Origin: Pelagibius sp036570545
Lineage (GTDB): Bacteria > Pseudomonadota > Alphaproteobacteria > Kiloniellales > Kiloniellaceae
DNA: 14,948 nt
Direction: 5' to 3'
Assembly: GCA_036570545.1 (NCBI GenBank)
Contig: DATCXZ010000004.1
Location: forward strand, 1 to 14,948
Position 1 is the stretch's first letter. The number at the start of each line of letters is the position of its first letter. The notes beneath the pieces are model-generated. The model saw only the letters and a list, made by a program, of their open reading frames with translations. It did no database searches and was not told where the DNA came from. The position numbers were made by a program, and so were the translations under genes. Positions 1-5,431 of this stretch are shown in pieces.

Positions 1-246
1 CTATCCCCCGACGCGCTCCCTGCCGCCCTTGCGGCTGGCGCGCCGCTGCTGATCGCCGACCGCGCAGTCTTCGCCGATGCCGGCGGCTGGCAGCTCGAGC
101 GGGTGGAAGGCGCAACCATCGTGCTGGTGAGCGACCGCCAGCCGGATCGGCCGGACCTGGCCGGCAGCGGCGTGCACAGCCTGCTGCGGCCGCTGCGGCC
201 CGCCCGTCTCAGAGCGCTTTGCCACTACGCGCTGACGCGGCGTTGA
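1..246 (+). CDS. C-terminal fragment of an unidentified protein, possibly a degenerate receiver domain
   Basis: The reading frame is open from base 1 to a TGA at 244-246, giving 81 codons with no start inside the window, so the gene begins upstream. The fragment has an alternating hydrophobic pattern (PLLIADRAVF, then ATIVLVSDR) and ends in LLRPLRPARLRALCHYAL. That ending resembles the last strand, the K-P-like turn and the final helix of a receiver domain, as at the C-terminus of hybrid sensor kinases, but Arg-Pro replaces the usual Lys-Pro. This is inference from pattern only; no phosphoacceptor Asp is visible in this part. The response-regulator gene at 294-974 lies convergent to it, so the missing upstream part could be its kinase. 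The stop codon lies inside a 16-base tandem duplication. Confidence 0.5.
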   Translation, partial: LSPDALPAALAAGAPLLIADRAVFADAGGWQLERVEGATIVLVSDRQPDRPDLAGSGVHSLLRPLRPARLRALCHYALTRR

Positions 247-271
247 GGAACCGGGGCGTTGAAGAACCGGC
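240..271. repeat. 16-base tandem duplication across the stop codon of the first gene
   Basis: Bases 240-255 and 256-271 match at 14 of 16 positions, with the shared core GCGTTGAxGAACCGG. The TGA stop of the upstream gene (244-246) is inside copy 1 and a second TGA sits at the same place in copy 2. It looks like replication slippage at the gene end. No function is visible. Confidence 0.7.
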
Positions 272-279
272 GCGGGCTT

Positions 280-311
280 AGAAGCTCGTGGCCTCAGAAG
301 CTTGTGGCCTC
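280..311. repeat. 16-base tandem duplication at the 3' end of the response-regulator gene
   Basis: Bases 280-295 and 296-311 match at 15 of 16 positions (AGAAGCTcGTGGCCTC against AGAAGCTtGTGGCCTC). On the minus strand, copy 296-311 encodes the last residues of the response regulator and copy 280-295 follows, with the TGA at the junction (294-296). The 3' untranslated copy therefore repeats the end of the gene. It begins only 8 bases after the neighbouring duplication at 240-271. Confidence 0.75.
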
Positions 312-974
312 GGCCTCTTCGAGCGCGCGTACCTGTGCTGCGGCGCTGATCGCCGCCTGAGTCCGGCTGTCGAGGTTCAGCCGCTTCACGATCGCCGAGA
401 CGTGCACCCGCACGGTGTGCTCCGACAGGCCGAGCGATTCGGCGACCTGGGCGTTGGACATGCCCTGGCCGAGGTACTTGTAGACCTGAAGCTGACGCTT
501 GGTGAGTGCGCTGGCCACGTCCTCCAGCGACTTTTCGCTACCGAAGCCGTAGACCGGCGCCTTCTTCGCGGGACTGCGCTGCTCCAGCAGGCGGCGCGGG
601 AAGGCGACACCGCCGGAAAGCACCGTCTGCAGCGCTGACTCGATCTCGTCGCTCTGCGCCGACTTCGGAATATAGCCCATCGCCCCGGCCTCAATGCAGC
701 GCAGGATCTCGTCGCGATCCTCGATGGCGGACATGACCACCACGGGAACCTGCGGCAGGCATTCACGCATGGCACGCAGGCCTTCGAAACGCTTCATGCC
801 GGGCATCAAGAGGTCCAGCAGGATGAGGTCGAGGTCCGGGTTGCCGGAGGCAATCTCCAGCGCCTGGCGGAAGTCCGCGGCCTCCAGAAGATTACTGTTC
901 GGTTCCAGCCGTTCAATCAGGTGCTTGGCAGCGCTGCGTGTGATCCAGTGATCGTCGGCGTAGAGGACCTTCAT
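294..974 (-). CDS. LuxR/NarL-family two-component response regulator
   Basis: A 226-residue protein with an N-terminal receiver domain (about 1-122) and a C-terminal LuxR-type helix-turn-helix (about 155-215). Receiver landmarks are all present: acidic pair D7-D8, phosphoacceptor D54 in LILLDLLMPG, S82 in VVVMSAIED, and K104 in GYIPKS. The HTH block runs from LTKRQLQVYKYLGQGMSNAQ through HTVRVHVSAIVKRL, typical of the family. It should be a cytoplasmic transcription factor switched on by phosphorylation. The ATG at 972-974 is chosen because MKVLYADDH is the normal domain start, although no good Shine-Dalgarno sequence precedes it. No partner kinase is encoded next to it on the same strand, so it is either an orphan or served by the gene cut off at the left edge. 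Targets cannot be told from sequence. Adjacent inverted repeats lie upstream at 1005-1042. Confidence 0.93.
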   Translation of the reverse strand: MKVLYADDHWITRSAAKHLIERLEPNSNLLEAADFRQALEIASGNPDLDLILLDLLMPGMKRFEGLRAMRECLPQVPVVVMSAIEDRDEILRCIEAGAMGYIPKSAQSDEIESALQTVLSGGVAFPRRLLEQRSPAKKAPVYGFGSEKSLEDVASALTKRQLQVYKYLGQGMSNAQVAESLGLSEHTVRVHVSAIVKRLNLDSRTQAAISAAAQVRALEEAEATSF

Positions 975-1004
975 TGTTTAGAGAACCCTGAATTTGTTGT
1001 AAGT

Positions 1005-1042
1005 TCCGGCGCCTATGGTTGCCGGACCCGATTGGTATCGGG
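1005..1042 (-). promoter_or_regulatory. Two back-to-back inverted repeats in the leader of the LuxR-type regulator
   Basis: TCCGGC at 1005-1010 pairs with GCCGGA at 1021-1026 over a 10-base spacer. Immediately next to it, CCCGAT at 1027-1032 pairs with ATCGGG at 1037-1042 over a 4-base loop. Both arms are perfect. They lie 31-68 bases upstream of the ATG at 974, so they could be operators or two tandem RNA hairpins in the 5' leader. Which of these is right is not decided by the sequence. Confidence 0.4.
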
Positions 1043-1148
1043 AGGCGCTCATTCCCCCGCCTCGATCCTGTGGTCCTTAGATGCCGCCGGGCCGCCTGCC
1101 CGACGCTTGGTAACAGATTGAGCGACCGACGCCCCCGATACGCCAGGG

Positions 1149-1177
1149 AATATTCCGGTTTTTAGCAGCCTTTTCAA
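1149..1177 (-). promoter_or_regulatory. Possible sigma-70-like promoter for the LuxR-type regulator
   Basis: On the minus strand, TTGAAA (1172-1177) is followed by 17 bases and then AATATT (1149-1154). This matches the -35 consensus at five of six positions and the -10 consensus at four of six. The -10 lies within the palindrome GGAATATTCC. It would give a leader of about 165 bases that carries both hairpins at 1005-1042. Prediction only. Confidence 0.3.
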
Positions 1178-1322
1178 CTACAAAACGAGCGTCGCCCTGT
1201 CCACTGTCAGGCGATTTTCCGTGGAATTGCATGCCATTTGCTGCGGCGCCCCTGCGTCAGGCGCCGAATCGGCAAAGTAAATCACACTTTCTGATTGTAA
1301 TCTGCCGCTGAGCGCGGCCGGA

Positions 1323-1751
1323 TTATCGCCCTTCCTGCGGTGTGGGATGGATGTTCGTGACGGCCTCCAGGAAGCGATCGATGTCCACCGGCTTGCGCAG
1401 CAGCGGCAGGCCGGCCTTGGTCACGGCCTCGGCGGTATCGCGCGATAGATCGCCGGTCACGACGAGTATCCGCGGGTTGCCTCCCGCCGACTCGCGCAGG
1501 CGGGTGACTGCCGACAGCCCGTTTTCCTCGCGGCTCAACCAAAAGTCGACGACGATGCAGGAGGGAACGAGGCCGCGCGCGGTCAGTGACTCCAGCACTT
1601 CCCCGGCGCTTCGTCCGGCGACCACCTCGGCGCCGAAGCGGCGCAGCAGGCGCTCCGTCGCGCGGCGGACCAACTCGTCGTCTTCGAGAACGACAACGAC
1701 TTCGCCAGCGAGCATCTCGGGCCCTGTGGCCTTGGAACGGCTTGACGGCAT
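1323..1751 (-). CDS. Stand-alone receiver-domain response regulator (REC only)
   Basis: About 142 residues forming a single receiver domain with no output domain. The acidic pair D24-D25 lies in VVVLEDDELV, the phosphoacceptor D69 in CIVVDFWLS, T98 in ILVVTGD and K119 in LLRKPVD. The D-F-W-L form after the Asp and the LLRKPV ending are most often seen in receivers attached to the C-terminus of hybrid sensor kinases, so this may be a detached or shuttle receiver. Start choice: the ATG at 1749-1751 has GGA a few bases upstream, but the ATG at 1755-1757 (two residues longer) and the one at 1713-1715 are also possible, and the frame is open back to about 1859. It is divergent from the ArsC-like gene and shares a gap of about 106 bases with it. 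Partner and output are unknown. Confidence 0.85.
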   Translation of the reverse strand: MPSSRSKATGPEMLAGEVVVVLEDDELVRRATERLLRRFGAEVVAGRSAGEVLESLTARGLVPSCIVVDFWLSREENGLSAVTRLRESAGGNPRILVVTGDLSRDTAEAVTKAGLPLLRKPVDIDRFLEAVTNIHPTPQEGR

Positions 1752-1843
1752 TTCCATCCGCGCTAGAGAAGGCGGCGTCCGGGCTTCTGTCAACCCGGCG
1801 GCGTGCCGGCACGGCGCCTGGACGCGCCAGAAAACCGCCTGCC

Positions 1844-1850
1844 AGGAGGA
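1844..1850 (+). promoter_or_regulatory. Shine-Dalgarno site that fixes the ArsC-like start
   Basis: AGGAGGA lies 7 bases before the ATG at 1858, a near-ideal ribosome binding site. It rules out the longer in-frame version that would extend back to 1342 and run antisense through the receiver gene. Confidence 0.8.
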
Positions 1851-1857
1851 CCGCTCC

Positions 1858-2214
1858 ATGATCGTCGTCTACGGACTGAAGAACTGCGATAGCTGCCGGG
1901 AGGCCCTGAGCCTTCTCAAGGCGGGCGATGCCGCCCACCGCTTTCACGACCTGCGTGCGGACGGGTTGCCGACCGGCCGGCTCGCCCACTGGCTCGGCCG
2001 GGTCGGGTGGGAAGTTCTGCTGAACCGGCGCAGCACTACCTGGCGCCAACTGCCGGAAGCGGAAAAGGTGGGCGTCGATGCCGCCGCGGCGGCGCGGCTG
2101 TTGGAGCGTCACCCCACCCTCATCAAGCGGCCGGTCATCGAAGCCGGCGGCACGCTTCTCGTCGGCTTTGCCCCGCCGCAGCGGGAGGCCTTGAAGGCCC
2201 TGGCCGGCGCTTGA
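1858..2214 (+). CDS. ArsC/Spx-family protein, YffB-like
   Basis: A 118-residue cytoplasmic protein of the ArsC/Spx thioredoxin-fold family. It begins MIVVYGLKNCDSCREAL, with a CxxC pair at C10 and C13. It continues with FHDLRADG, GWEVLLNRRSTTWRQL and HPTLIKRPVIE, in the same order as in E. coli YffB. The conserved RP after IK and the STTW segment support the family placement. Members are often called arsenate reductase-like, but YffB proteins are not shown to reduce arsenate; a thiol or glutathione-linked role is a family inference. YffB itself lacks the second Cys as I recall it, so the CxxC here is worth noting. No ars genes are nearby. The gene is transcribed away from the receiver gene at 1323-1751, and the start is fixed by a strong AGGAGGA. 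Confidence 0.88.
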   Translation: MIVVYGLKNCDSCREALSLLKAGDAAHRFHDLRADGLPTGRLAHWLGRVGWEVLLNRRSTTWRQLPEAEKVGVDAAAAARLLERHPTLIKRPVIEAGGTLLVGFAPPQREALKALAGA

Positions 2215-2260
2215 TCGCCGGCGGCCATTCGCCCGTCCGCGCCGGGGCGCTGGCGCAGAT

Positions 2261-2270
2261 CCGCTAGCGG
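2261..2270. repeat. 10-base perfect palindrome containing CTAG
   Basis: CCGCTAGCGG reads the same on both strands. It lies 70 bases before the MFS transporter start in a gap of 125 bases that otherwise shows no clear promoter. It could be a small operator or chance. Confidence 0.3.
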
Positions 2271-2339
2271 CAGTCCGGGCGGCATTGCATAAGCGGGTCA
2301 GCGGACTTTACCAAGCCGGGGCACGGGCATTCCTTCGAT

Positions 2340-3620
2340 ATGTTGGCAGCGCTGAAATCGGCTTGGCCGCTCTTCGTCGGCCTCGCCATGCTGATGCTGG
2401 GCAACGGCCTGCAGAACTCCCTGCTCGGCATCCGCGCCGGCCAGGAGGCTTTCACCACCGAAGCCACCGGCCTCGTCATGGCCTGCTACTACGTGGGCCT
2501 GCTGGGCGGTGCCCTGGTCACCCCCAAGGTGGTGGGCAACGTCGGCCACGTGCGCGTGTTCGCCGCGCTCGCCTCGACCGCCTCGACCGCCGCCTTGTTG
2601 CACGCGGTGTTCGTCGATCCCTGGTCGTGGGGCGCCATGCGGATGGTCACCGGCTTCTGCTATGCCGGCCTCTACATCGTCGCGGAATCCTGGCTCAACG
2701 AGCGCGCCACCAACGAGACCCGCGGCACCCTGCTGTCGGTATACATGCTCGTGGTCCTCGGCGGCATGGCCGCCAGCCAGTACCTGCTGAATCTTGCCGA
2801 CACCAACAGCTTCGTGCTGTTCGCGCTGGCCTCCGTGCTGGTTTCCATGGCGCTGGTGCCGATCTCGGTATCGCCGACGCCGACGCCGGATTTCACCGCG
2901 CCGGAGCCGCTCGGCCTGCGCGCGCTCTACCGCATTTCGCCGCTCGGCACCATCGGCGCGCTGGGCACCGGCATGGCCAACGCCGCGCTCTACTCGATGG
3001 CGGCGGTCTATGCCGGCACCGTCGGCCTGACGGTGCCGCAGATCGCCGTCTTCATCAGCGCGAACATCCTGGGCGGCCTGGCGTTCCAATGGCCGATCGG
3101 CCGGCTGTCCGACAAGCTCGACCGCCGCCGGGTGCTCACGGCGGTCACCTTCGCCGCCGCGGTGGCCGCAGTGCTGGCCGGCGCGGTCGCCGATGGCCCG
3201 GCGCTCGGCCTCTACGCCATGATGTTCCTGCTCGGCGGCATGAGCCTGCCGATGTATTCCCTCTGCATCGCCCACACCAACGACTACCTCACCCCGAAGC
3301 AGATGGTGGCGGCCAGCGGCACCCTCATGCTGGTGGGCGGCACCGGCGCCGTCCTCGGCCCGGTCGCCGTCTCGCTGCTGATGCGCCAGATGGGGCCGGT
3401 CGGCTTCTTTGCCTGCGTCGCCGCGGTCCACACCGCCATCGGCGTCTTTGCGCTCTACCGCATGACCCGGCGCGCGCCCCTCCCGCTCGAGGAGCAGAGC
3501 GCCAGTGTGCCGGTGACCTCGACCGTCGCCACCCCCACGGCGACCCTGCCGGTCGAGGCTCTGCGCGACCAGATGGACCGCGACCTGGCGGCTATGGCCG
3601 CTCCCAGCCGCCGCCGGTAG
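2340..3620 (+). CDS. Major facilitator superfamily transporter, YcaD-like
   Basis: A 426-residue inner-membrane protein with about 12 hydrophobic segments. It begins with a transmembrane helix (WPLFVGLAMLMLGNGLQNSL), and the YcaD-like features follow: TGLVMACYYVGLLGGAL, then a region containing MRMVTGFCYAGLYIVAESWL, then RGTLLSVYMLVVLGGM. The second half carries WPIGRLSDKLDRRR at 251-264, the MFS motif-A-like loop between helices 8 and 9. The last 45 residues are a hydrophilic Pro/Thr-rich cytoplasmic tail. The YcaD group has no firmly assigned substrate, so none is given here. The ATG at 2340 is taken because the first helix starts directly after it; the Shine-Dalgarno is weak. It stands alone between the ArsC-like gene and a 199-base control region, so it is probably its own unit. 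Confidence 0.9.
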   Translation: MLAALKSAWPLFVGLAMLMLGNGLQNSLLGIRAGQEAFTTEATGLVMACYYVGLLGGALVTPKVVGNVGHVRVFAALASTASTAALLHAVFVDPWSWGAMRMVTGFCYAGLYIVAESWLNERATNETRGTLLSVYMLVVLGGMAASQYLLNLADTNSFVLFALASVLVSMALVPISVSPTPTPDFTAPEPLGLRALYRISPLGTIGALGTGMANAALYSMAAVYAGTVGLTVPQIAVFISANILGGLAFQWPIGRLSDKLDRRRVLTAVTFAAAVAAVLAGAVADGPALGLYAMMFLLGGMSLPMYSLCIAHTNDYLTPKQMVAASGTLMLVGGTGAVLGPVAVSLLMRQMGPVGFFACVAAVHTAIGVFALYRMTRRAPLPLEEQSASVPVTSTVATPTATLPVEALRDQMDRDLAAMAAPSRRR

Positions 3621-3819
3621 CCTTTTTGCAGTGCAACCTTACTGTCGCTGCGGCGTTTGCAGTAAGGCAAAATTTACCGATACCTGCGATTTCTTGTGCC
3701 TTCGCAGCCGCAAAAACGCACTTGCGAAGATGGTCTCATTTTTCTAGAGTGATCAAAACAAAATTGCCCGATTCGCGTTAGAATCGGAACTTAATTTCCA
3801 TGGCAGAGCGAGACGGTCG
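3621..3819 (+). promoter_or_regulatory. AT-richer control region before the hydratase gene, with three inverted repeats
   Basis: No gene is seen. The region contains the palindrome TTGCAGTGCAA (3626-3636). IR1 is CCTTACTG at 3637-3644 with CAGTAAGG at 3660-3667. IR2 is CTTCGCA at 3700-3706 with TGCGAAG at 3723-3729. IR3 is CCGATTC at 3768-3774 with GAATCGG at 3781-3787, over a 6-base loop. All arms pair perfectly. IR1 could also help end transcription of the MFS gene, but it has no T-tract after it. TGC/GCA-rich motifs resemble operators of PHA regulators such as PhaR; that is a loose association, suggested mainly by the PhaJ/MaoC-like gene downstream. Confidence 0.5.
3722..3750 (+). promoter_or_regulatory. 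Possible promoter of the MaoC-like/ribF run
   Basis: TTGCGA (3722-3727), a 17-base spacer and TAGAGT (3745-3750) match the sigma-70 hexamers at four of six positions each. The right arm of IR2 (3723-3729) overlaps the -35, and IR3 would lie at the start of the transcript. Prediction only. Confidence 0.35.
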
Positions 3820-4311
3820 ATGCACGAAAAGCATGGCTACTTCCTCGAGGATCTCTCGGTGGGCATGACAGCCGTCTTCGCCAAGACGGTGACCGACGCC
3901 GACATCACCATGTTCGCCGGCATTTCCGGAGACACCAACCCGGTCCACCTGGACCAGAGCTTTGCCGAGAAGACGATGTTCGCGGGGCGCATCGCCCACG
4001 GCATGCTGTCGGCGAGCTTCATCTCCACCGTCTTCGGCACCCGCCTGCCGGGACCCGGCTGCATCTACCTGCGCCAGGACCTGCGCTTCAAGGCGCCGGT
4101 GAAGATCGGCGACACCGTCGAGGCGCGGGTCACCGTGAAGGAGATCCAGGCCGCCAAGAAGCGGGTCATCTTCGATACCGTCTGCACGGTCCGGGACAGC
4201 GTGGTGCTGGAAGGCGAGGCGACGCTGATGGTGGCCAGCCGCAAGGAGATGGCCGGCGACACCGAGGCCAACGACTGCGGCGCGCCGACCGCACCCCAGG
4301 CCGCCGAGTAG
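3820..4311 (+). CDS. MaoC-like (R)-specific enoyl-CoA hydratase family protein
   Basis: A 163-residue single hot-dog domain protein. The hydratase-2 signature is intact: ISGDTNPVHLDQSFA holds the catalytic Asp38 and His43, followed by IAHGML at 58-63. Members hydrate trans-2-enoyl-CoA to (R)-3-hydroxyacyl-CoA in the cytoplasm, feeding polyhydroxyalkanoate or fatty-acid metabolism (PhaJ type), but MaoC-domain proteins of this size have varied substrates. After about residue 145 a polar tail has no counterpart in the catalytic fold. The ATG at 3820 is chosen because the protein then starts in the usual way (GYFLEDLSVGM); the ribosome site is poor (GAGACGG). It is followed 85 bases later by ribF, an arrangement I recall from related Alphaproteobacteria, so the two are probably co-transcribed. 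Confidence 0.88.
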   Translation: MHEKHGYFLEDLSVGMTAVFAKTVTDADITMFAGISGDTNPVHLDQSFAEKTMFAGRIAHGMLSASFISTVFGTRLPGPGCIYLRQDLRFKAPVKIGDTVEARVTVKEIQAAKKRVIFDTVCTVRDSVVLEGEATLMVASRKEMAGDTEANDCGAPTAPQAAE

Positions 4312-4339
4312 GCGTCGCAGGACGCTGGGGCAGAGCGTC
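4312..4339 (+). promoter_or_regulatory. Overlapping alternative hairpins between the hydratase gene and ribF
   Basis: GCGTC (4312-4316) can pair with GACGC (4321-4325) over a 4-base loop. The same middle segment, GACGCT (4321-4326), can instead pair with AGCGTC (4334-4339) over a 7-base loop. The two stems exclude each other. This is attenuator-like geometry directly after the hydratase stop, but the stems are short and no T-tract follows closely. Confidence 0.3.
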
Positions 4340-4396
4340 TCGCGCGGTGTTCTTTCGTTGACAGTGCCCGCCGAAGGCGGCAGACCAGCCGGACTT

Positions 4397-5359
4397 ATGG
4401 CTATTTTCCGGCATACCAAGGATCTGCCCGCCGCCGCCCGCGGGGCGGTGGTGGTGATCGGCAATTTCGACGGCGTGCATCGCGGCCACCAGTTGCTGCT
4501 GGCCGATGCCCGCCGCCAGGCCGACGCTCTCGGGGCACCTCTGGCGGTCCTTACCTTCGAGCCGCATCCGCGCTCGGTCTTCCTGCCGGACCAGCCGCCC
4601 TTTCGCCTGACCTCCCTGCGCGCCAAGGCTCATGCGCTGCAGGAGGCCGGCATCGACGACCTCTTCGTGCTGCACTTCGACCGTGCCTTTTCGCTGAAGA
4701 CGGCGGAGGCCTTCGTGGTCGAGATCCTGGTCGGCGACCTGGCGGCGCGCCACGTGGTGGTTGGCTGGGACTTCTGCTTCGGCCACAAGCGAGCCGGCAA
4801 CGCGGGGCTCCTGAAGTCGATGGGCGCCCAGCACGGTTTCGGCGTCACTGCCGTCGAGCCGGTGATGACCGGCGAGGGCGAGGTCTACTCCTCCTCCATC
4901 ATTCGTGCGCACCTGCGCGAAGGCCGGCCGCGCAAGGCCGTCGAGCTGCTCGGCCGCCCCTGGGAGATCGAGGGACGGGTGGAGCATGGCGACCGCCGCG
5001 GCCGCACGATCGGCTTTCCCACTGCCAATCTCACGCTCGGCGACTACCTGCGCCCGGCGACCGGCGTCTATGCGGTGCACGCCGGGCGCGACCCGGGGGT
5101 CGAGCATGGCGGCGAGACCCGCTGGCTGCCGGGCGTCGCCAACTTCGGCCGCCGCCCGACGGTGGCCGGCGAGGATCTGCGCCTGGAGGTCCACCTCTTC
5201 GACTTCACCGACGATATCTACGGCGAGACCCTGCGCGTGCGCCTGATCGACTTCATCCGGGCGGAAAAGAAGTTTGACGGCCTTGACGCTTTGCAGGCAC
5301 AAATCGCCCTCGATTGCGGCGAGGCCCGCGCGATCCTGGCCGAGAGCCGTTTTGCCTGA
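4397..5359 (+). CDS. ribF: Bifunctional riboflavin kinase / FAD synthetase
   Basis: A 320-residue protein that phosphorylates riboflavin to FMN and adenylylates FMN to FAD in the cytoplasm. The N-terminal nucleotidyltransferase half (about 15-185) has GNFDGVHRGH at 22-31, WDFCFGHKRAGN, and YSSSIIRAHL. The C-terminal kinase half (about 190-315) has GRTIGFPTANL with the PTAN motif near 208-211, then GVANFGRRPTV, and ends LDALQAQIALDCGEARAIL. Length is normal for the family. The frame is open to a TTG at 4358, but the ATG at 4397 is preferred because the protein then begins MAIFRHTKDLP, the usual start in alphaproteobacterial RibF. It sits upstream of ileS and lspA as in many proteobacteria. I looked for an FMN riboswitch upstream and saw no convincing one. 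Its stop is the edge of a four-copy tandem repeat. Confidence 0.96.
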   Translation: MAIFRHTKDLPAAARGAVVVIGNFDGVHRGHQLLLADARRQADALGAPLAVLTFEPHPRSVFLPDQPPFRLTSLRAKAHALQEAGIDDLFVLHFDRAFSLKTAEAFVVEILVGDLAARHVVVGWDFCFGHKRAGNAGLLKSMGAQHGFGVTAVEPVMTGEGEVYSSSIIRAHLREGRPRKAVELLGRPWEIEGRVEHGDRRGRTIGFPTANLTLGDYLRPATGVYAVHAGRDPGVEHGGETRWLPGVANFGRRPTVAGEDLRLEVHLFDFTDDIYGETLRVRLIDFIRAEKKFDGLDALQAQIALDCGEARAILAESRFA

Positions 5360-5418
5360 CCGGCATCCCTTGATCCGGCACCCGTTAACCCGGCACCCGT
5401 TAACCCGGCACCAGTTGA
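5359..5418. repeat. Four tandem copies of a 15-base repeat between ribF and ileS
   Basis: Units are 5359-5373, 5374-5388, 5389-5403 and 5404-5418, with consensus CCCGGCACCCGTTAA. Copies 2 and 3 differ at one base; the outer copies have diverged more. Together with 13 following bases they fill almost the whole ribF-ileS gap. Each copy ends in TTGA or TTAA, so several contain stop codons in one frame. There are no unique spacers, so this is not CRISPR. Slippage expansion is the simplest reading; an effect on ileS translation is possible but unproven. Confidence 0.85.
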
Positions 5419-5431
5419 GAAGCACTGCGCG

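Larger units (their letters stand above)
975..1322. other. 348-base non-coding gap with inverted repeats, upstream of the LuxR-type regulator
   Basis: No credible gene is present. On the minus strand the gap lies downstream of the receiver gene (stop at 1323) and upstream of the LuxR-type regulator. It holds back-to-back inverted repeats at 1005-1026 and 1027-1042, a perfect palindrome GGAATATTCC at 1147-1156, and a 7-base inverted repeat at 1244-1250/1260-1266 with a 9-base spacer. It also contains two AT-rich islands (about 1147-1190 and 1270-1302). The size and structure suggest promoter and leader DNA for the regulator at 294-974. Confidence 0.6.

Noticed and set aside
1..225. A minus-strand open frame at the left edge
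   Set aside because: The plus-strand frame over the same bases has the hydrophobic alternation of a folded domain and a natural stop; the minus frame is compositionally a shadow.
1858..2214. Arsenate resistance operon
   Set aside because: The protein resembles YffB rather than a dedicated arsenate reductase, and no arsB, arsR or acr3-like gene is nearby.
2565..2595. Short 9-base tandem repeat in the MFS gene (CGCCTCGAC twice)
   Set aside because: It encodes repeated Ser-Thr-Ala in a membrane helix and is easily explained by codon and residue bias in high-GC DNA.
3637..3667. Intrinsic terminator of the MFS gene
   Set aside because: The 8-base stem is good but the loop is 15 bases and the 3' flank reads CAAAATTT, not an immediate T-tract. 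It is kept only as an inverted repeat.
2285..3781. A plus-strand open frame of about 500 codons overlapping the MFS gene in another frame
   Set aside because: It is rich in Arg, Gly and His with no membrane segments or domains, while the MFS frame gives a complete 12-helix transporter.
4312..4396. FMN riboswitch upstream of ribF
   Set aside because: The gap is only 85 bases, too short for the conserved multi-stem element, and no matching conserved core is seen.
5359..5418. CRISPR array
   Set aside because: The 15-base units are directly adjacent with no unique spacers and there are no cas genes.
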